Part shown: piece after piece, positions 35,562 through 44,527 of the stretch
How the letters are laid out: every line of letters begins with the position of its first letter
Position numbering within the stretch: the stretch's first letter is position 1
NCBI GenBank assembly: GCA_002483145.1
Contig: DLHJ01000016.1
Location: 124,001 to 188,000 of the forward strand
Reading direction: 5' to 3'
Origin: Cellvibrio sp. UBA7671
GTDB taxonomy: Bacteria > Pseudomonadota > Gammaproteobacteria > Pseudomonadales > Cellvibrionaceae
Length of the DNA: 64,000 nucleotides
Position numbers and translations under genes: made by a program
The notes under the pieces: generated by a model
What the model was told of the DNA's origin: nothing
Seen by the model: the letters and a program-made list of their open reading frames with translations, nothing else
Database searches by the model: none

Positions 35562-38500
35562 TTAAAAACTCGCACGTACACCCAGTGCCCAACGGCGACC
35601 ACTGTCTTCAATTAACAATAAGTGGTTGTCGTAACGGCCGCGTTTGTGGGTGTATTCCTCGGTGAGATTAATGCCTTCAACGAAGACGGTAATTTCATCG
35701 GTAACATCGTAACTCGCACTTAAATCCCATTGCTCGTAATCTTCTACGATGGTAGGACCGTTGCCATTGCTCTGAGTAAGCGATTGCACAAATTCACCGC
35801 GTTGGTTGTAAGCTAAACGTAGTTGTATTGGTCCTTGTTCGTAAAAGCCGACCAGGTTCATGGAATCACTTAAACCGGTGAGCGCAAATACTTGTGTAAC
35901 ATCGGCCGGGTCGAGTTCTGCATCGCTATCCACCAGTGTGGCGTTAAACATCATGCCAAAACCACTTTCGCCGAAGGTGTGTTGCACGCCGAGTTCAACA
36001 CCGTCTACCGTGGCATCTTCGCCATTGTTGGGCAGGGTATTTTTAAATACCGCCACTGAATCGTTGGCATCGGCGGCGCCGGTGTCGCTACCGGTTGATG
36101 GGTCGAGTAACAAACTGCCGCTGGGTAATGTGAAGGTTTTATCGGCAATCGTGTTGACAATAAAATTCGCTACGTCTTTTTTGAAATAACCGGCAGATAC
36201 ATAACTGGCATCGCCGTAATACCACTCCCAACTTAAATCAAAGTTGTCGGATTCAAAGGGTTTGAGTGCAGCGTTACCACTGGTGGAGGTGAGGTTGCCA
36301 CCCTGGCGGGTTGTGGTAATTACTGTCACGGGTGCCATGCTGGTGAGAGTGGGGCGCGTTAAACTTTTGGATGCCGCCATGCGCACAACCATGTCATCGG
36401 TTATATCCAGTTTGATGCTCATGTTGGGTAGGATTGCATCGTAACTATTATCGACGTTAATCGATTGTGCTGCACCAAATTGCGCGAGCATTTCGGTTTC
36501 ATCCAAAATACGCAAGCCAGTGACGGGAGCTTCAGTGCCTGTGACAGTGACATCGGTGGATTCAACACGCACACCACCAATGGCAGAAACAGGCATGCCG
36601 CTCAAATCGCCAGCGAATTCAGATTCTAAATAAAACGATAAGGTATCCTCTTCAACGACGAAGGAATTATCACGCTTCACTGCATCAAAATTTTTGCCGC
36701 TGGTACTTTCGAGATAAGCAAATTGCGCTTCGCCATCGTGCGCGAGCCATTGCGTTGGCATGCGGCCACTGCCGCTGACATCGCTGAGGAAATCATCGCC
36801 CGCATCAAAAATATATTGCATATCTGCAGGAATCACGGGCGAATCAGGATAGCCACAATAGGTACAGTGAATGCCGACACCTTCGTTATCCCAGCGCTCC
36901 AGTGCTTTGTCTTCACTGGAGAACATAGTGCCGAATTTAATTTTTACTAAACCGGAATCGCCGCCTTCATCCCAAGTGCCGTCCATTTTGAATTGGTTAA
37001 CTTCGTCATCCACCGCCCAACCGCGACGCAACATTACATGTGCGCGGCTATTGTTTTTATCAAGCAAATCGCCTACGCCTGCCGGTGCAACATAATTGGG
37101 TGCGCTTGGATCGCGATAAGCAGTGCCATCCAATTCTTGTTGGCCGGAGAAAATACTTGCGTCGGCAGTGGCAAATTCACTCGCATAAGGCAGGATATTG
37201 TCGTCCACCTGGAAGCGCACGCGGTTGGCATAACCAATCAAAGAAAGTTGATCGCCGCCGCCATTATTGGCATCGCGTTTGGCGTTTGAAGTGGTGACAT
37301 CAAAATTCAAATTCAATTTGTCGTTCACTTGCCAATCCGCATTAACGCCGAAGAGAGAGTTGGAAGTGAGGCGATCAAATTTTTTCGCGTGCATGTCCGT
37401 TGCCAAGCCGACTTCCTGACGCAAATCAATGACAGTGCCGTTTTCATCGGTCACTGCATCGGTGATGTTCGGTGCAGTAAACCAGTGGCCATATGAAAGC
37501 GCATTGGTTTCTACATCAAAATCAGAATAGATAGCGTCGGTAGTAATAGTTAAATCATCGGTGGCTGCAAATTGCAGCACAAGCGACGCGTTAGTACGTG
37601 TGCGCTCTTCAAAGGTGACTTTGTGATCGTAATTACGTGGCGAGAAAATCGTAGTGCCTGCAGGCACGCCCGCGCCGCCATTTAATTCAGAGGTGGGGAT
37701 GCCGACATTTTCCAGCCATCCATCCATTTGGGCTTGATTTAAACGGGTGTCGCGCTCCTGATGTGATACCGCAAGCAGTGCGCCGAATTTTCCATCATTA
37801 AAGACATTGCTGATCAAGCCGGAAATTTGCGGTGTGGTTTCTTCGCTGTTTTCTTCCATGGCGGCTTTCACACTGCCAGCAACTTTGAAATCACCAATAG
37901 CAAATGGGCGCGCGGTTTTTACGTTGACAGTTGAACCAACTCCGCCGGATTGCATAGTTGCGGATGAGGTTTTATACACTTCCAAACCGCTCACTAGTTC
38001 AGATGCAACTGTATCGAAACTAAATGCGCGTGATAAATTTTCGGTCGCCATTTGACGGCCATTAATTAATACGGTGTTAAATTCCGGGCCGAAACCACGC
38101 ACAGTAATTAATTGGCCTTCACCGCCTGAGCGGTCTATCGACACACCGGTAATACGCTGCAATGATTCGGCGAGGTTGGTATCGGGAAACTTACCGATGT
38201 CTTCGGAGGAGATGGCATCGACCACACCACCTGACGCGCGTTTAACATCCATTGACCGCTGCAAGCTACCGCGAATACCGGTCACCATTAATTCTTCGAC
38301 TTGTTCTGTTGCACCTGATGGAAGGGGTGTGTCTTGGGCGATTGCCTGGGTGCCGGCAACGGAGGTTAATAAGCCAATAATAGCGCTGAGTTTATTTTTA
38401 TTGTGCATTGAATCCAACTCCTCGTGAGACTGATTGGTCGTAATGGTCAGCAGACCCTTCTCGTCAATCTTCACACTGAGTTTGGTATTCGCCACCAAAC

Positions 38501-38825
38501 GCTTTACAGCGTCTTCGATGGAATAGCGACCGGCCAATTTATTGGTGATTATTTTCGCTGCATCATCAAACGGAAATATCAGCGTAATATCGGCCTGCTC
38601 GGCAAACTCAGTGAGCGAAAGATCTGCCCGTTGCTGAGGGATGTCGAACTGGATAATTTTAGCGAGAGAATTGATTTCCGCCCACGCAGGCATAGACGTG
38701 CCTACCGCGAGGGCAAAAACCAGTAACCGAAAAATTGCCTGCTCGTTTACCTCAGCCGCGAGCATCTTGCTCGCGTGCTTAATAGACGATGGGCAAATTT
38801 TTTTCCGCCATCTCAATGAGGACAT
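35562..38825 (-). CDS. TonB-dependent receptor with N-terminal STN signalling domain
   Basis: Outer-membrane transporter of the large TonB-Xanth-Caul type, 1087 residues from ATG 38825. Signal peptide ending PAWA, STN domain (about residues 56-130, RADLSLTEFAEQADITLIF), then a segment from ATG 38408 that itself reads as a second signal peptide (MHNKNKLSAIIGLLTS...AIA), TonB-box/plug (VEELMVTGIRGSLQ, GKFPDTNLAESLQRITGVS) and a 22-strand barrel ending in GVRASF. STN plus adjacent fecR and ECF sigma genes indicates cell-surface signalling. The upstream start is uncertain (GTG 38894 also possible). The substrate is unknown; neighbours suggest a glycan. Confidence 0.9.
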   Translation of the reverse strand: MSSLRWRKKICPSSIKHASKMLAAEVNEQAIFRLLVFALAVGTSMPAWAEINSLAKIIQFDIPQQRADLSLTEFAEQADITLIFPFDDAAKIITNKLAGRYSIEDAVKRLVANTKLSVKIDEKGLLTITTNQSHEELDSMHNKNKLSAIIGLLTSVAGTQAIAQDTPLPSGATEQVEELMVTGIRGSLQRSMDVKRASGGVVDAISSEDIGKFPDTNLAESLQRITGVSIDRSGGEGQLITVRGFGPEFNTVLINGRQMATENLSRAFSFDTVASELVSGLEVYKTSSATMQSGGVGSTVNVKTARPFAIGDFKVAGSVKAAMEENSEETTPQISGLISNVFNDGKFGALLAVSHQERDTRLNQAQMDGWLENVGIPTSELNGGAGVPAGTTIFSPRNYDHKVTFEERTRTNASLVLQFAATDDLTITTDAIYSDFDVETNALSYGHWFTAPNITDAVTDENGTVIDLRQEVGLATDMHAKKFDRLTSNSLFGVNADWQVNDKLNLNFDVTTSNAKRDANNGGGDQLSLIGYANRVRFQVDDNILPYASEFATADASIFSGQQELDGTAYRDPSAPNYVAPAGVGDLLDKNNSRAHVMLRRGWAVDDEVNQFKMDGTWDEGGDSGLVKIKFGTMFSSEDKALERWDNEGVGIHCTYCGYPDSPVIPADMQYIFDAGDDFLSDVSGSGRMPTQWLAHDGEAQFAYLESTSGKNFDAVKRDNSFVVEEDTLSFYLESEFAGDLSGMPVSAIGGVRVESTDVTVTGTEAPVTGLRILDETEMLAQFGAAQSINVDNSYDAILPNMSIKLDITDDMVVRMAASKSLTRPTLTSMAPVTVITTTRQGGNLTSTSGNAALKPFESDNFDLSWEWYYGDASYVSAGYFKKDVANFIVNTIADKTFTLPSGSLLLDPSTGSDTGAADANDSVAVFKNTLPNNGEDATVDGVELGVQHTFGESGFGMMFNATLVDSDAELDPADVTQVFALTGLSDSMNLVGFYEQGPIQLRLAYNQRGEFVQSLTQSNGNGPTIVEDYEQWDLSASYDVTDEITVFVEGINLTEEYTHKRGRYDNHLLLIEDSGRRWALGVRASF
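38406..38423 (-). promoter_or_regulatory. Internal ribosome binding site and start inside the receptor frame
   Basis: GAGGAG (complement of 38418-38423) is followed after nine bases by ATG (38408-38406), in frame with the STN-containing frame. The product would be a 948-residue receptor with its own Sec signal peptide and no STN domain. Within the longer protein the same bases encode HEELDSM. Confidence 0.6.
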
Positions 38826-39067
38826 TTGCACTGTGAACACATTATTGTGATTTTGTTGTCGCTTTATAGTTGTTATTGGAACCCCGCGCCGCACAATATA
38901 GCTGGATTCTTTTTTCGTAGTGGTGATGCTTGATGCTAGAGCTTAAAGACTTGTGCGCCAAGGAACAAGCGTGGGCGCAATAAACTTGGATATAGTCTGG
39001 CAGACTTTTTAGGTGGGCGAGGGAAAAAATTTTCGCGATAAAACAGGAAATTGCTCAACCGCCAAAC

Positions 39068-39094
39068 ACTCACTGCAAAAATCTTGCAGTGAGT
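39068..39094 (-). terminator. Hairpin between fecR and the TonB receptor
   Basis: ACTCACTGCAA (39068-39078) pairs perfectly with TTGCAGTGAGT (39084-39094) around five bases, 64 bases after the fecR stop. The T tract on the minus strand is short, so it may attenuate rather than stop transcription. The remaining gap to the receptor start (about 240 bases) presumably holds the receptor promoter; no clear sigma motif was identified. Confidence 0.6.
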
Positions 39095-39157
39095 CGTTAT
39101 TCGCGCCATGATGCATTAGGCGTCAGCGGTGCCCCTGAATACGAATCGTTATTGCGC

Positions 39158-40213
39158 TTATTTGGCGCTCAAACGAATTTTATTGTTGCCAATGCGCTGG
39201 TTGTGAATATTAAAATTTTGTTCCAGTGTGGCGAGTAAACCATCCACATCGCCCGCTTTAAATAATCCGGCAATACGTTCTTGTTTGATGCTTTCATCGA
39301 TCACTTCAAATTGCACGGATGTGTAGCGATTAATTTCCACCAAGGCGTCTTCCAATGTTTCGCCGCGAAATACCAGATTACCCTGCCGCCAGCTGAGCTG
39401 CGCAGTGATTTCATTGTCGTCCGCTTTGGCGATGGTTTCCTGCGTTGCGCCCAGCACCACTTTTTCACCTTTTGCAACTGCCATCGACGTAGCAGGCAAA
39501 CGTTCGGCGACGATTTTTTCAATCGTCTGTTGCACTTCTTGTTTGGCAACCAATACTTTTCCATCTGTTACTAACAGTGCAACTTCATTGTCATTGCGGA
39601 TGCGCACATTAAATGCAGTGCCTACTGCTTGCACGACTTTATTGCCCGCGACCACGCTCAGTGGGCGAGATTTATCGTGTGCCACTTCAATATTTAATTC
39701 ACCGCGCTCCAATAAAAATAAGCGATGATCTTCGCTGTATTTAACGATCACACGGCTATTAGTATTTAACACCAGTAGTGAACCATCCGGTAAATTCACA
39801 TTGGAGTGTTCACCCACAGCAGTTTCATAAACACCATCAACAACTGCTTGGTCGCTGTGCAGCCATGCGATGAGTGAGGTCGATTGCGAGGTAGAAAAAC
39901 TCCAACCAAATACTAATGCAACCAATACCAGCGATGCGGCAATCGCACCGTAAAAACGTGGTTTGCGCGCGTGTGGTGATACTGATGTTTGCTGCGGCGC
40001 TTGAAATAAATCGGCGAGGCGCGCGAGGCTGTCCATCTTGTCCCACAATTCCGCCATCTCAAATAATACTGCGCGATGCTGTTCGCTCGCGTTGAGCCAG
40101 TGGCTTAATTCCTGCTGCTCTTGCGCCGTTAATTCGCGATCCATGCGCGCGATCCACAGGCTTGCCTGATCGTAAATCTGTTCGCGGTTGGGGAAATCAA
40201 TAATATTACTCAT
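39158..40213 (-). CDS. FecR family anti-sigma/sigma regulator
   Basis: A 351-residue inner-membrane sigma regulator. N-terminal cytoplasmic DUF4880-like helical part (about 8-60, ASLWIARMDRELTAQEQQ), one membrane helix (87-106), periplasmic FecR domain (about 120-215, GEHSNVNLPDGSLLVLNTNS) and a C-terminal STN-like segment (about 275-345). Such proteins hold or activate the ECF sigma factor and sense the STN domain of the receptor in the periplasm. It overlaps the sigma gene by four bases (translational coupling) and precedes the STN-containing receptor. Confidence 0.93.
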   Translation of the reverse strand: MSNIIDFPNREQIYDQASLWIARMDRELTAQEQQELSHWLNASEQHRAVLFEMAELWDKMDSLARLADLFQAPQQTSVSPHARKPRFYGAIAASLVLVALVFGWSFSTSQSTSLIAWLHSDQAVVDGVYETAVGEHSNVNLPDGSLLVLNTNSRVIVKYSEDHRLFLLERGELNIEVAHDKSRPLSVVAGNKVVQAVGTAFNVRIRNDNEVALLVTDGKVLVAKQEVQQTIEKIVAERLPATSMAVAKGEKVVLGATQETIAKADDNEITAQLSWRQGNLVFRGETLEDALVEINRYTSVQFEVIDESIKQERIAGLFKAGDVDGLLATLEQNFNIHNQRIGNNKIRLSAK

Positions 40214-40881
40214 GATTTGCTCCGCTCTTGAGCGCCCATATTTTTGGCGAGCGATGAGTTTGTCTGGCGCGTGCCAGTGCCTTGCTTTAACTCAGCCATA
40301 AATTGCGCGCAGCGTTTAATGCCGGTAGCGATATGCTTTTCCACAGTGTTCTCACTGATATCAAGGTTAAGGGCAATTTCTTTTTGCGAATAACCGTAGA
40401 CTTTCTTTAATACAAACGCCTTGCGACACTGCAGCGGCAATTGCCGCACCGCTTCGCAAAAAAAGCCAAACTCCTGATTGGCCGCAACGCGATCAAAGGT
40501 TTCATCGGCGCGGGTGGTAAACCCCACCAGCTCCAGATCCAAATCATCATCCAAACTCACACTTAAACGAGTTTCAGCGCGCTTGAGGTGATCCAGTGCC
40601 AGGTTCTGCGCAGTGCGCAACATAAATGAGCGCGGGAACTGGATCTGCTCCGGCGTCTCTACCTGGCAAACGCGCACATAGGTTTCCTGCACTATGTCTT
40701 CCACTTCCTTGGGTGGTACCAAACGCGATACCGCGCGTGCGAGGGTACTGCGCAAGGCGACAAACAGGTTGGCGATATTGTCCTGCTGTGTGTTGTCCGT
40801 CATTGGTTTGGTAGTCGATGAATCGTTATTCGATTTGTTGTTATAGGTCATGGGCTTCAGCCACCAGGGTGATTTCCTCAT
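40210..40881 (-). CDS. FecI-like ECF sigma factor
   Basis: A 223-residue ECF sigma factor. Region 2 (about 38-100, VEDIVQETYVRVCQ and FMLRTAQNLALDHLKR) and region 4 (about 135-195, RKAFVLKKVYGYSQKEIALNLDISENTVEKHI) are intact. It is paired with the overlapping fecR gene and the STN receptor, giving a complete surface-signalling trio. The start is uncertain: ATG 40881, 40851 and 40803 are in frame and none has a strong ribosome binding site, so the Asn/Ser-rich first 35 residues may not all be translated. Confidence 0.93.
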   Translation of the reverse strand: MRKSPWWLKPMTYNNKSNNDSSTTKPMTDNTQQDNIANLFVALRSTLARAVSRLVPPKEVEDIVQETYVRVCQVETPEQIQFPRSFMLRTAQNLALDHLKRAETRLSVSLDDDLDLELVGFTTRADETFDRVAANQEFGFFCEAVRQLPLQCRKAFVLKKVYGYSQKEIALNLDISENTVEKHIATGIKRCAQFMAELKQGTGTRQTNSSLAKNMGAQERSKS

Positions 40882-40902
40882 AGTCCATGACGATGCAGGA
40901 TG

Positions 40903-40934
40903 AATATTCCGCCATAGTAGCGGAATATTTTTTT
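40903..40934 (+). terminator. Terminator-like hairpin in the fecI/GH13 divergent promoter region
   Basis: AATATTCCGC (40903-40912) pairs perfectly with GCGGAATATT (40920-40929) and is followed by T to 40934, a full intrinsic-terminator shape on the plus strand. No plus-strand gene ends here. It could be a leader attenuator for the GH13 gene (start 41125) or, read on the minus strand, a structured 5' leader about 21 bases before the sigma start. Confidence 0.55.
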
Positions 40935-41124
40935 GGCAAATGGATTATTGGGTTATCAAAAGAGGGTCGTTTGAGCCAAAACAGCATAGCAAGACACGCG
41001 CTTCTGCTAGCTGGTGGTCAAAACCCGGTGTTAGAGTCGAGCTTGGCTGGTTCGTTTTTTGAACAGTCAATCCAGCATAGAGTAGTCATCGGAATACGGC
41101 CGCTGCCGAAGGAGATTTCCCGCT

Positions 41125-43050
41125 ATGTCATTCATTCAAGCTATCCTCAATGCGCCGCGCCCTGCGGCCATCCGCACAGTAAAGCTGCCACGCCGCGTTA
41201 ATTATTTTCCCTCCCCGGCGGACTGGCGCAATGAAACCCTCTATTTCCTGTTGGTTGATCGTTTTAGCGATGGCCTTGAAGCCCAGCGGCCATTGCTCGA
41301 CCGCACCAACCTTGCCGCCGCGCGCCCGGTAAATTGGCGCTGGGATTTGTGGTCGCAATCCGGCGGTGAGCGCTGGCAGGGTGGCAACCTTGGTGGAGTT
41401 GCATCCAAATTGGATTATTTAAAAAACCTGGGCGTCACCACTATTTGGCTCAGTCCGGTGTTTAAGCAACGCGGCCACCTCAATTCTTTTCACGGTTACG
41501 GTATTCAGGATTTTCTGGATATAGATCCGCATTTTGGCGATCGCAAAGCGCTGGTGGATTTAGTCGCACTCGCGCACAGCAAAGGCATGCGCATTATCCT
41601 CGATATTATTTTTAATCATTCCGGAGAAAATTGGACTTATCCTGCGGATTTACCCGGTGGGAAATTCCAGCCGCATTACACTAGCGGCCGGCATGCGTTT
41701 GGCGCATGGCGTGGTGAGCAAGGTGAAGATGTTGGTGTAATCGCAAGCGATGAGCAGGGTGTGTGGCCAAGTGAGTTGCAAGATCCCGATAAATATACGC
41801 GCGCCGGCGCCGGTAATTTAGGGGCAGGTAGTATTGACGATCCACAAGCCGAACATAAACGCACGGATTTTATTACGCTCAAAGATTTTAATCTTGATCA
41901 TCCACACTTAATGAGTGAGCTTGCCAGTTGTTTTAAATATTGGATTGCATTGTGTGATTGCGATGGTTTTCGTATCGATACACTCAAGCATGTCTCCTTT
42001 GAGCAGGCGCGCAATTTTTGCGGCACCATTAAGGAGTTCGCCGCGAATTTGGGAAAAAGTAATTTTTTTCTGGTGGGTGAAATTGCAGGTGGCGATTTTG
42101 AACAAGATCGCTATTTAAATGTACTTAGTCGCAATTTAAATGCAGCGTTGGATATTGGCGGCATGCGCATTACGCTTAATCAGGTTGCCAAAGGTTTACA
42201 GCATCCCGCTGATTATTTTGCCGGGTTTGATCCGGGTAATACCGTTATGGGATCGCATCGCGCGGTGGGTGAAAAACACGTTTCTATTTTGGATGATCAC
42301 GATCACGTATTTGGTAAAAAAATTCGCTTCTCGGCGGAGGCGGCGTCGCCCAATCAGGCGGCTGCAGCAGTTGGCATACAATTATTTACCTTGGGCATTC
42401 CCTGTATTTATTACGGCACGGAGCAAAGTTTAGGTGGGCCTGAGCTTGCCGAGCGAATCTGGCTTGAAGGTTTTGGTTCCAATGACCGCTACCTGCGCGA
42501 AACATTGTTTGGTGCGGAGCATCCACGTAAAGATGGGCTCGCCGGATTGGATTCAGCCGCTAATCCGCGCGATCAAAATCTACCGGGCTTTGGTCCCTTC
42601 GGCACGGTGGGGCATCACTGCTTTGATCCTGCTAGCAGTGCCTACACACGCATTCAAGCGATGGCGCAGGCGCGCGCCCAATTTCCGGCGCTGCGTGTTG
42701 GCCGCCAATATTTGCGTCCGATCACTTTTCTCGGCAAACCATTCGCGGTTTATGGTAACGGTGAAATTATTGCCTGGTCGCGCATTCTCGATGACGAAGA
42801 ATTTTTAATTGTGCTCAACCCGCACGGCACACAATGGCGCGGTGCGGATATTTTAATAGATAGCGCGTTAAATCCGCTGGGCAGCGTAATGACGGTGGTG
42901 GTGAATACTGCACAAGCCGCCGATGCTAATCATTTGATTGATGTGGTAGGCAGTAGCAAACCTGTAAGGCGACTTGAGTCGGGTATTCACTGTGTGGAAA
43001 TTCGCGATCTGGCTCCAGCAGAGGTACTGGTGTTGGCAAACCGAATGTAG
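41125..43050 (+). CDS. GH13 family alpha-amylase-like enzyme
   Basis: A 641-residue alpha-glucan-active enzyme of clan GH-H. Conserved regions: DIIFNH (160-165), nucleophile Asp285 in GFRIDTLKHV, acid/base Glu319 in FLVGEIAG, and LDDHDHV with H392/D393. The usual NHD is DHD here. Catalytic barrel about 33-520, followed by a C-terminal beta domain. No signal peptide, so intracellular if the start at ATG 41125 (AAGGAG upstream) is right. It is divergent from the sigma/fecR/receptor genes. Substrate class (starch, maltodextrin, trehalose or other) is not settled by the motifs. Confidence 0.88.
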   Translation: MSFIQAILNAPRPAAIRTVKLPRRVNYFPSPADWRNETLYFLLVDRFSDGLEAQRPLLDRTNLAAARPVNWRWDLWSQSGGERWQGGNLGGVASKLDYLKNLGVTTIWLSPVFKQRGHLNSFHGYGIQDFLDIDPHFGDRKALVDLVALAHSKGMRIILDIIFNHSGENWTYPADLPGGKFQPHYTSGRHAFGAWRGEQGEDVGVIASDEQGVWPSELQDPDKYTRAGAGNLGAGSIDDPQAEHKRTDFITLKDFNLDHPHLMSELASCFKYWIALCDCDGFRIDTLKHVSFEQARNFCGTIKEFAANLGKSNFFLVGEIAGGDFEQDRYLNVLSRNLNAALDIGGMRITLNQVAKGLQHPADYFAGFDPGNTVMGSHRAVGEKHVSILDDHDHVFGKKIRFSAEAASPNQAAAAVGIQLFTLGIPCIYYGTEQSLGGPELAERIWLEGFGSNDRYLRETLFGAEHPRKDGLAGLDSAANPRDQNLPGFGPFGTVGHHCFDPASSAYTRIQAMAQARAQFPALRVGRQYLRPITFLGKPFAVYGNGEIIAWSRILDDEEFLIVLNPHGTQWRGADILIDSALNPLGSVMTVVVNTAQAADANHLIDVVGSSKPVRRLESGIHCVEIRDLAPAEVLVLANRM

Positions 43051-43068
43051 ACTGGATTATTTTTAAAG

Positions 43069-43878
43069 TTAGAAATACCAGCCTAAACCTACACGATAGC
43101 CTGCAGTCTCAATTTCAACGTCCGAGTTTTTCGTATCGTCGTAAATGTAAGTGCAGTTTTCGCCACAAGGTTGGGAGCCGGGTACACGTTGTTCGTATGA
43201 AAGTTGACTGTCGGTGCCAAAATCAAGATAGCTGCGATACTGCCCGATATCGACATGAAGGTTTTTGCTTGGCTGCACTCGCAAATAAAGGGACAGTGTC
43301 GATTGATTGGTGTCGCCCGAGTAGCGCAACCAATTTTCCGATAGATTCAGGCTAATGACTTTGTACACGGGCACTTTCATATTCAGCACTATACCTGCGC
43401 CAAATTTATCCAGATCAATATTAATGGCTCGCATTGCCGTGCTATAGCTACTTTCGATGCGCATCATGCTGAGCTGGGGGGACACATCAAACTGGAATCG
43501 CCCTTGGTCGTCAACATGAAAAACAGAGCGAACAGAAACTTGTTGTAAGCGGTGTTGTGAATCAACGTTCACTGATCCGACCAGTTGGTTATTGTCAGGG
43601 TTGGGTTGATCCAGATAACGTAAACGATGCTCACCCCTGCCTGATGCATCCTGTGCACCTGACAAAATAATATCCATCTGTGCATCGCGCTGTTCAATTT
43701 CTACTTGGGTAATTCGGCCACCAGCGTGGTTATAATTTGCTTGTAAATAAAAAGAGTCAGCGCTGCCATCGGTAAGATCAAGCCGTTTTACACTCATTTG
43801 CGGTGTAGATGGTACGCAGGCGGATAACAATGTAATCAGGCTGATAATGATGCAGGGGTTGGTTTTTATAGATCGCAT
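43069..43878 (-). CDS. Putative lipoprotein of unknown function
   Basis: A 269-residue predicted lipoprotein. ATG 43878 is supported by AAGGAGAT ten bases upstream and gives a signal peptide with lipobox LLSAC; an upstream in-frame ATG at 43962 adds an unlikely charged tail. The mature protein is rich in alternating hydrophobic segments and ends in YRVGLGWYF, like a small outer-membrane beta-barrel or beta-sandwich with a C-terminal aromatic. A short Cys pair (CGENC) may form a disulfide. I do not recognise the family. It converges on the GH13 gene with 18 bases between. Confidence 0.7.
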   Translation of the reverse strand: MRSIKTNPCIIISLITLLSACVPSTPQMSVKRLDLTDGSADSFYLQANYNHAGGRITQVEIEQRDAQMDIILSGAQDASGRGEHRLRYLDQPNPDNNQLVGSVNVDSQHRLQQVSVRSVFHVDDQGRFQFDVSPQLSMMRIESSYSTAMRAINIDLDKFGAGIVLNMKVPVYKVISLNLSENWLRYSGDTNQSTLSLYLRVQPSKNLHVDIGQYRSYLDFGTDSQLSYEQRVPGSQPCGENCTYIYDDTKNSDVEIETAGYRVGLGWYF

Positions 43879-44011
43879 AGATACTTTTATCTCCTTGTTG
43901 TGGGTACTTGATTGCTGTGTTTTTTCCATTGTGGTTTTATTTTTTCTTTTCTTATAAAGCAAGGGATTTTACCGGTTTATGAAGTGAGTGGTATAGATTG
44001 CGGTTGAACAA

Positions 44012-44518
44012 TTAAACGAACGAAAAACCGGTCGGATACTGATGGTAGCCGTCAAAGTCGCCTTTGCTGAGCGGCACACCGGCATGGCGGGCAATGCTAT
44101 AAACCATGCAAAGGTGAAAGAAGAAATTGGGTAAGGCATAAAAATTCACATATTCATCTGCGGCCAAATTCAATTCAGTAAAGCCTGCCTTATCCTGAAT
44201 GTGTGCGGGTGGCTGATGAAATTCAGCAGCAGGTATCGCTTGCAAGTATGCAATTGTTTCATCAAGCTGTTGTTGTAAACCTGCATAGTTTTCCTGTTGG
44301 TTATCTAAGCTAATCCGCTCGCGCTTTGCTAGCGGACAACAGGTGCGTAGGGAAAAATTAGCTGCTGTGCGTATCTGCGCGAGCAGTGGCAGCATATCGC
44401 TGTGCAAACTGCTATGCAGTAGGGTGGGATTTTGTTGCTGGTGAAGCGCAATTTTCTCAACTATCACTTTAAGTTGGTGCAGATAGTGAATAAAGATTCC
44501 AGTAGGATTTTTCTGCAT
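44012..44518 (-). CDS. DUF1993 family protein
   Basis: A 168-residue protein resembling DUF1993 (PF09351), a DinB-like four-helix family of unknown function. Seen: LHSDMLPLLAQIRTAANFS near the N-terminus and FYALPNFFFHLCMVYSIARHAGVPLSKGDFDGY at the C-terminus (the latter spans residues 125-157). It is the last gene of a three-gene minus-strand unit, nine bases after the amidohydrolase. ATG 44518. No catalytic residues can be named. Confidence 0.8.
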   Translation of the reverse strand: MQKNPTGIFIHYLHQLKVIVEKIALHQQQNPTLLHSSLHSDMLPLLAQIRTAANFSLRTCCPLAKRERISLDNQQENYAGLQQQLDETIAYLQAIPAAEFHQPPAHIQDKAGFTELNLAADEYVNFYALPNFFFHLCMVYSIARHAGVPLSKGDFDGYHQYPTGFSFV

Positions 44519-44527
44519 GAATAAATC

